20,640 nucleotides of DNA. Source: CBFGWV01 sp965652545. Lineage in GTDB: Bacteria > Pseudomonadota > Gammaproteobacteria > Competibacterales > Competibacteraceae. Position 1 is the first letter of the stretch. Each line of letters opens with the position of its first letter. Location of the stretch: positions 1 to 20,640 of the forward strand of contig CBFGWV010000057.1 in NCBI GenBank assembly GCA_965652545.1, written 5' to 3'. The notes beneath the pieces are model-generated. The model saw only the letters and a list, made by a program, of their open reading frames with translations, ran no database searches and was not told the origin of the DNA. This document shows positions 15,101 to 20,640 of the stretch, in pieces. The translations under genes and the position numbers were made by a program.

Positions 15101-15703
15101 CCGCTTCCCCAACACCCTCTCCACCGTCTCGACGATCGCCTGCGTTTGCGCATCGATCTCCAGGTTCACCGAATCACCGGTCCGGGCGGTGCCGAAGGTC
15201 GTCACCCGCAGGGTTTCGGGAATGAGAAAGACGGTGAACCCTTGGTCATCCACCTCGCCCAGGGTGAGGCTGCAGCCGTTGAGCGCCACATAACCTTTGG
15301 GCATGAGAAAGCGCTTCCAGCGAGGGTCGGCACGAAAGCGGATGACACAGTTGTTGTCCGGACGCTCGATGGTCTCGATCACGACCTGATCGTGGACATG
15401 GCCCGATAGTGGATGCCCGCCGATCTCATCGCCAAAGCGTGCCGCCCGCTCCACATTCACCGCCTGGCCTTCGTGCAGTTGGCCGAGATTGGTGACGCGA
15501 AGGGTTTCCATCATGGCATCGAACGCGACGCCATCGTCGCCCAGTCCAGTGACCGTCAGGCAACAGCCGTTGACCGCCACACTGGCGCCGATGGCCAGGC
15601 CCTCGCGCAGCGTCGTGGGGATGTCCAACTCGAGCGTATGCAGGTTGGCGTGGCGGACGATGCGCCGCACGGGCACGGCGGCCTGGACGATACCGGTGAA
15701 CAT
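15095..15703 (-). CDS. ribE: Riboflavin synthase, alpha chain
   Basis: Catalyses dismutation of two 6,7-dimethyl-8-ribityllumazine molecules to riboflavin, the last step of riboflavin synthesis. The product has 202 residues from the ATG at 15701-15703, which begins with the family hallmark MFTGIVQ and has AGGAG upstream. The frame continues to 15763 without similarity. Two homologous lumazine-binding halves are clear: residues 1-97 with VAVNGCCLTV, and 98-202 with VALNGCSLTL. The joining segment is GGHPLSGHVH. It is alone here, with no ribB, ribD or ribH beside it. The leader is too short for an FMN riboswitch. Its stop lies inside an intergenic inverted repeat. Confidence 0.95.
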   Translation of the reverse strand: MFTGIVQAAVPVRRIVRHANLHTLELDIPTTLREGLAIGASVAVNGCCLTVTGLGDDGVAFDAMMETLRVTNLGQLHEGQAVNVERAARFGDEIGGHPLSGHVHDQVVIETIERPDNNCVIRFRADPRWKRFLMPKGYVALNGCSLTLGEVDDQGFTVFLIPETLRVTTFGTARTGDSVNLEIDAQTQAIVETVERVLGKRG

Positions 15704-15732
15704 GGACGCTCCTGAGGTTGAACTTGGCGCAC

Positions 15733-15738
15733 AGTGTA
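15733..15738 (-). promoter_or_regulatory. Candidate -10 box for riboflavin synthase
   Basis: TACACT on the minus strand gives a start near 15726 and a leader of about 22 bases. The spacing resembles that of the boxes upstream of aguB and the lipase-like gene. No clear -35. Confidence 0.35.
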
Positions 15739-15812
15739 GCGAGTACGGCGGCGTCGTTGGCACGACCTGTTAGGCTTGCCGGGTGTTTCGGGTTCTGCAC
15801 AGGAGCGGTTTC

Positions 15813-16298
15813 ATGAGCGTATCGCCATCCACCGACAGTGTCAGCCGGGTCACGGCCGCGCTGGCCGGCTTTCGCCTCGACTGTCCCATCACCACCTTCC
15901 CCGCAGGCACGCGCACGGCTGTGGAGGCGGCTACGGCGCTGGGTTGCTCGGTGGCCGAAATCGTCAAGTCGCTGGTGTTCCGCGGTGCGGACGATGCGCC
16001 GGTGCTGGTGCTCGCCAGCGGTATCAACCGGGTCGATGAGGACCAGGTGGCCGATGCCCTTGGAACGCGCCTGGGCAAGGCCGATGCGGCATTCGTGCGC
16101 CGTCACACAGGGTTTGTCATCGGCGGTGTCGCGCCCATCGGCCACTTGAGCCCGCTGACGCCGGTCATCGACGAGGATTTGCTGCGCTATCCGCAAGTCT
16201 GGGCGGCGGCCGGGTCGCCGCATACCGTGTTCGCCATCGCCCCGGCCGACCTGGTAAGGGTCACCGGCGGCCGGGTGATGACGGTCCGTCAGCGTTGA
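15813..16298 (+). CDS. YbaK/EbsC family aminoacyl-tRNA deacylase
   Basis: A 161-residue protein of the YbaK/EbsC (prolyl-tRNA editing-domain-like) family. Members hydrolyse mischarged aminoacyl-tRNAs, for example Cys-tRNA(Pro). Family features are the conserved lysine in EIVKSLVFRG (Lys52), the loop GFVIGGVAPIGH (100-111), and the C-terminal pattern GSPHTVFAIAPADLVRVTGG (136-153 region). The start ATG has AGGAG seven bases upstream; a longer frame from a GTG at 15783 has no similarity. It is divergent from riboflavin synthase and convergent with the FKBP gene. Which amino acid it edits cannot be read from sequence. Confidence 0.9.
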   Translation: MSVSPSTDSVSRVTAALAGFRLDCPITTFPAGTRTAVEAATALGCSVAEIVKSLVFRGADDAPVLVLASGINRVDEDQVADALGTRLGKADAAFVRRHTGFVIGGVAPIGHLSPLTPVIDEDLLRYPQVWAAAGSPHTVFAIAPADLVRVTGGRVMTVRQR

Positions 16299-16308
16299 GC
16301 CGACGGTG

Positions 16309-16333
16309 TCGTCAGCTGGTTACTCGCTGACGA
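16309..16333. terminator. Candidate bidirectional terminator hairpin
   Basis: A perfect eight-base stem (TCGTCAGC with GCTGACGA) encloses a nine-base loop. It lies between the convergent YbaK-like and FKBP genes and covers the FKBP stop codon. On the plus strand it is followed by TTT only, so termination may be weak. Confidence 0.4.
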
Positions 16334-17021
16334 TTTCCAGCAGCTCGACCTCGAACACCAGGGCGTTGTTGGGGCCGATCTGGTTGCCCGCGCCGCGCTC
16401 GCCATAGGCCAGCTCCGGGGGAATGACGAAGCGGTACTTACTGCCCACAGGCATCAGTTGCAGTCCTTCGGTCCAGCCGGGGATCACCCCGCTCAGCGGG
16501 AAGGTCGCCGGCTCGCCGCGATCGTACGAGCTGTCGAACTGGGTGCCGTCGATCAACGTACCGCGGTAGTCGACCTTGACCTTGTCGCCGTCGGTGGGCT
16601 TGGGGCCGTCGCCTTCTTCCAGCACTTCGTACTGGAGGCCGGACTCAGTCACTTCGACGCCCTCACGGGCTTTGTTCGCCTCCAGGTATTTTTGGCTGGC
16701 TTCCATGTTGGCATTGGCCACGGCACCGGCTTCCGCCTGGGCCTCGGCTTGGCGCTTCTCGAAGTAGGCCTTCTTCACCGCCTCGGCGTCTTCGTCGGTG
16801 AGCGCCAGGTCCTTGCCCTCCAGCACATCGGTCACCGCGCGGGTGAGGGCGTCGATATCGACCTCCATGTCCAGGCCCTGGATCGAGCGACCCACATCCA
16901 TGCCGATCACATAGGAGAGTTTTTCGGTGTCCGTTTCCAGTTCCTGCGCGTGGACCGCGGTGAACGTCAGGCCGGCCAGGACTACGGCGGGAGCCGCGAA
17001 CAGGCGAGGGAATCGCATCAT
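16320..17021 (-). CDS. Periplasmic FKBP-type peptidyl-prolyl isomerase (FklB/Mip-like)
   Basis: A 233-residue cis-trans prolyl isomerase and chaperone. Residues 1-25 form a signal peptide ending VHAQE. Residues 28-112 form the helical dimerisation region, starting EKLSYVIGMDVGRSI and continuing through an Ala/Glu-rich helix with KRQAEAQAEAG. The FKBP domain from about 125 has LQYEVLEEGDG, VDYRGTLIDGTQFDSSYDRG, FPLSGVIPGWTEGLQLM and FVIPPELAYGERG. The active-site aromatic and Asp positions are kept. This is the classic Mip/FkpA/FklB layout. The start ATG follows AAGGA at six bases; a second ATG directly after is equally usable. It probably assists folding of envelope proteins. Same strand as the GspE-like gene, 67 bases apart. 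Confidence 0.93.
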   Translation of the reverse strand: MMRFPRLFAAPAVVLAGLTFTAVHAQELETDTEKLSYVIGMDVGRSIQGLDMEVDIDALTRAVTDVLEGKDLALTDEDAEAVKKAYFEKRQAEAQAEAGAVANANMEASQKYLEANKAREGVEVTESGLQYEVLEEGDGPKPTDGDKVKVDYRGTLIDGTQFDSSYDRGEPATFPLSGVIPGWTEGLQLMPVGSKYRFVIPPELAYGERGAGNQIGPNNALVFEVELLEIVSE

Positions 17022-17088
17022 CAGGTTTCCTTGACTATGGGTTGAACAATGAATCGGGTAATGGGTGCAGGTCCTCGTCGGACCGGCC

Positions 17089-18879
<1,791 letters not shown>

Positions 18880-18915
18880 GGTCAACAAGTGGGGCGGCTG
18901 GCAGCAAAGGGTCGC

Positions 18916-18921
18916 AGTATA
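18916..18921 (-). promoter_or_regulatory. Candidate -10 box for the GspE-like gene
   Basis: TATACT on the minus strand, about 37 bases upstream of the ATG, would give a leader of about 30 bases. The -35 region (CCTCGC at 17 bases) does not match consensus. Confidence 0.35.
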
Positions 18922-18960
18922 GCAGCCGGCCCAGTCGGGCGAGGGTACGGGTGCGCGGCC

Positions 18961-19275
18961 TCAGGCGAGTGCGGCCACCTGATCGCGGGTATAGAAGCGC
19001 CCGTCGCGGATGAAGCCGGAGATCACCTCTTCGATCAGCCGGCAGGCACGGCCGCAGGCGCTGCGTTCGGCGATGAGGTCGGCCGGAAGGCCATCGAGGA
19101 CGTGGATCGGCGCAGGCAAGCCGTTGGCGAAGGCCGAGCGGTACACCGCTCCGGTGCGCTTGTCCAGGAAACCGGGCGCGAAACCCAGCCCGCGACATTC
19201 GGCGCTGACGCCGCCCGTGCCCGCGAACGTACGGTTCTCCGCTACCAGCGTCGCCCGACTCAATGCGTGGCCCAT
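18961..19275 (-). CDS. Small conserved-looking protein of unknown function
   Basis: A 104-residue protein with no signal peptide or membrane segment. It starts at an ATG with GGGGT about seven bases upstream. Visible features are FAGTGGVSAECRGLGFAPGF (17-36), a TGAVYRSAFANGLPAPIHVL segment, LDGLPADLIAER, and a C-terminal GFIRDGRFYTRDQVA. This arrangement resembles small uncharacterised proteobacterial proteins I have seen. I know no function and no catalytic motif. Codon use is like its neighbours. It lies 81 bases upstream of the GspE-like gene on the same strand and may share its transcript, although that gene has its own candidate -10. Confidence 0.65.
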   Translation of the reverse strand: MGHALSRATLVAENRTFAGTGGVSAECRGLGFAPGFLDKRTGAVYRSAFANGLPAPIHVLDGLPADLIAERSACGRACRLIEEVISGFIRDGRFYTRDQVAALA

Positions 19276-19322
19276 GGATTACCCCGTGCCATTGCCGTAA
19301 CCGGCGTTGAAAAGACGGCCGA

Positions 19323-19328
19323 AGTGTA
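19323..19328 (-). promoter_or_regulatory. Candidate -10 box for the small unknown gene
   Basis: TACACT on the minus strand, about 48 bases upstream of the ATG. The upstream region (about 19350-19390) is locally A/T-rich, as expected around a promoter, but no clear -35 hexamer is seen. Confidence 0.3.
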
Positions 19329-19432
19329 GCGAGACATGTGACGCTTTGCGAGACGTTGCACTGCAAAATTGTGAAAAACTGTTAATGCTGTCGCTACAGG
19401 ACAAATCCGTAGCGCCGGCGATACATGGAACG

Positions 19433-19452
19433 GGGTGGGGGCAACCCCACCC
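19433..19452. terminator. Stem-loop downstream of the universal stress protein gene
   Basis: A perfect eight-base GC-rich stem (GGGTGGGG with CCCCACCC) with a four-base loop lies 12 bases after the stress-protein stop. There is no U-run in either direction, so it may end or stabilise the transcript rather than act as a full intrinsic terminator. Confidence 0.5.
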
Positions 19453-19464
19453 GGCTCCACGGGC

Positions 19465-20298
19465 TCAGTGGGCCATGAGCACGGGTATCGTCATATGCTT
19501 GAGAATGTGTCGGGTTACACCGCCGAGCAGGAGCTCGCGTATCCGCGAGTGACCGTATCCGCCCATCACCAACAGCTCGCTACCCAGATCGTCGGCTCTG
19601 GAGAGCAGGGCATCGCCGACCGACAGGTCTTCCGCCGGCAAGTGCTGGGCCACGGCATTGACCCGATGGCGGGCCAGGTGCTGGGCAATATCCGCCGCTG
19701 GAATGCCTGCTGTGGCAGCTTCGGACTTGTCGGGACCGCACACGAGGACATCGACCCGGTCCGCCATGGCCAGCAAGGGCAGCGCATCGTTCACCGCACG
19801 GGTCGCTTCGCGACTGCCGTTCCAGGCCACCAGGACGGTGCTCAGCGCCGGACGCTGGATGCCAATGAACGGCACGATCAACAGAGGGCGCCCGCTGTCG
19901 AGCAGCAGAGACTCGATGACCAGGCTGTCAGCCGAGGCGATGTCTTCGGGGTCGGCCTGGCCGGTGACAGTGAGATCGCAATAGCGCGCATGGCGGCAGG
20001 TCTCGCGTGCCGGGTCGCCGTCGACCGATCGCCACTCGGCGCGCGCGCCCTCTGCATCCACCGCCGCCTTGAAATGCTCGCCCGCGGCGTCCGCCTGGGC
20101 TTTGAGCTGCGCCTGCTGGGCCTCGACGAGGCCGGCATCCACGGCCATGGCCATATAAGGCGGCAACGACCACGGCGGCGTGACGTGCAAACCGATGAGC
20201 AAGGCATCGTGTTGAACGGCGAGCTTGGCGGCGAAGCGTGCCCGAGGGCCATCGGCGTCCGTGCCTTCCAGATGCACAAGAATATCGCGGTACGTCAT
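19465..20298 (-). CDS. Universal stress protein, tandem UspA domains
   Basis: A 277-residue cytoplasmic protein with two UspA folds. The first is residues 1-145, opening MTYRDILVHLEG. The second is about 150-277, opening LSTVLVAWNGSREATRAV and ending in the nucleotide-loop pattern GGYGHSRIRELLLGGVTRHIL. The Gly-x2-Gly-x9-Gly spacing is present in the second half, with Gly where many family members have Ser/Thr. The first half lacks the loop, which is common in tandem Usps. The start ATG has AGGAG eight bases upstream; the frame runs on to 20373 without similarity. Probably induced under starvation or stress. It is transcribed away from the inverted-repeat element at 20391. Confidence 0.9.
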   Translation of the reverse strand: MTYRDILVHLEGTDADGPRARFAAKLAVQHDALLIGLHVTPPWSLPPYMAMAVDAGLVEAQQAQLKAQADAAGEHFKAAVDAEGARAEWRSVDGDPARETCRHARYCDLTVTGQADPEDIASADSLVIESLLLDSGRPLLIVPFIGIQRPALSTVLVAWNGSREATRAVNDALPLLAMADRVDVLVCGPDKSEAATAGIPAADIAQHLARHRVNAVAQHLPAEDLSVGDALLSRADDLGSELLVMGGYGHSRIRELLLGGVTRHILKHMTIPVLMAH

Positions 20299-20390
20299 GG
20301 TCCACACTCCTGGCTGACGTTGACGGGAAGGGTGCCTGCGCGGCTCTCGGCCGTCTTTCATTTTGGACAGCATCGGATCGCACAGGCTCC

Positions 20391-20541
20391 TAATGTCCTT
20401 CCCCGGAAATACCTGATCTATCAGAACGCCCCTCGGGGGCGTTCCCTCCGGGCGGCGCTGTAGGGGGCGAGCGGCGGCGCCTAGCCGCCCATCCCCTTCA
20501 CTCGCCGCTGATAGATCAGGTATTTCCGGGGCAGGACATTA
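20391..20541. mobile_element. MITE-like element with 34-bp near-perfect terminal inverted repeats
   Basis: The arms at 20391-20424 and 20508-20541 are inverted copies matching at 33 of 34 positions. They begin TAATGTCC and contain CCCCGGAAATACCTGATC. The 83-base centre is GC-rich and itself structured. A perfect eight-base stem with a three-base loop is at 20425-20443, and GGGCGGC (20450-20456) pairs with GCCGCCC (20484-20490). There is no coding capacity. Size and terminal repeats fit a non-autonomous transposable element. A structured RNA or recombination site is also possible. No target duplication longer than a few bases is obvious. Confidence 0.65.
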
Positions 20542-20640
20542 GTATGGAGACGGTCATGGACGTCGATCATGACCTGGATCATCGTCGCAGCCGGTGGTGC
20601 CGTGCAGCACGGCGGCGTATACTGCCGCCCGCGGCGGGAG
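20542..20640. other. Right-edge stretch with possible promoter
   Basis: The last 99 bases carry a TATACT box on the plus strand at 20618-20623, inside the near-palindrome GGCGGCGTATACTGCCGCC. This could be the -10 of a gene starting beyond the window. A frame from ATG 20544 is open to the edge, but its Arg-rich product (METVMDVDHDLDHRRSRW...) shows no family and could be chance. Confidence 0.3.

Noticed and set aside
15704..15812. FMN riboswitch upstream of riboflavin synthase
   Set aside because: Only 109 bases separate the divergent starts. No RFN-type conserved stems are seen, and the candidate promoter leaves a leader of about 22 bases.
20391..20541. Integron attC site
   Set aside because: The ends do not carry the conserved GTTRRRY/RYYYAAC core sites, and there is no cassette arrangement.
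20544..20640. Partial gene starting at ATG 20544
   Set aside because: There are only 32 codons, Arg-rich and without motifs, and a promoter-like TATACT lies inside it. Left as an uncertain edge region.

Overview
The window looks like a chromosomal segment of a high-GC gammaproteobacterium. The evidence is the strongly G/C-ending codons, an FklB/Mip-type secreted FKBP, a GspE/PulE-type ATPase and a complete Pot-type polyamine transport and catabolism cluster. I cannot name the genus. About 20 protein genes are supported. No rRNA, tRNA, CRISPR array, phage gene or transposase gene is visible.

Layout. (1) 155-2160, minus strand: a flavin amine oxidase followed by an AlkA-type DNA glycosylase. 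The oxidase domains are in circularly permuted order: the usual C-terminal FAD block comes before the N-terminal Rossmann motif. (2) 2282-3175, plus: a secreted alpha/beta hydrolase, convergent with a class-3 lipase-like gene (3389-4243, minus). The gap between them may hold a decayed gene end. (3) 4369-5822, plus: a Dabb-domain protein translationally coupled to an SMC/OLD-like AAA ATPase, followed by a long inverted repeat. (4) 5955-13701, minus: a polyamine block. In transcription order it is puuC-like aldehyde dehydrogenase, N-carbamoylputrescine amidase (aguB), potA, potB, potC, potD-type binding protein, acetylpolyamine amidohydrolase (aphA-like) and a GFA-family zinc protein. A second, orphan polyamine-type binding protein (13907-14995, plus) diverges from puuC.

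(5) 15095-16298: riboflavin synthase (minus) divergent from a YbaK/EbsC-type deacylase (plus). (6) 16320-19275, minus: periplasmic FKBP prolyl isomerase, an orphan GspE/PulE ATPase and a small conserved-looking protein of unknown function. (7) 19465-20298, minus: a tandem-domain universal stress protein. It is followed on the right by a 151-bp element with 34-bp, almost perfect inverted repeats and a structured centre, which resembles a MITE.

How the genes work together. The central block reads as import of polyamines or modified polyamines (PotABCD plus a spare binding protein). Acetyl groups would be removed by the HDAC-fold amidohydrolase and N-carbamoylputrescine hydrolysed to putrescine by AguB. 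The aldehyde formed from putrescine would be oxidised by the PuuC-like dehydrogenase. The enzymes that normally feed these steps (agmatine deiminase AguA, PuuA/PuuB or an SpuC-type transaminase) are not in the window.

The most unusual observations are the circularly permuted amine oxidase and the 151-bp inverted-repeat element at the right edge. Two other structured intergenic repeats (5838-5936 and 14996-15100) and the composition of the polyamine block also deserve a look.
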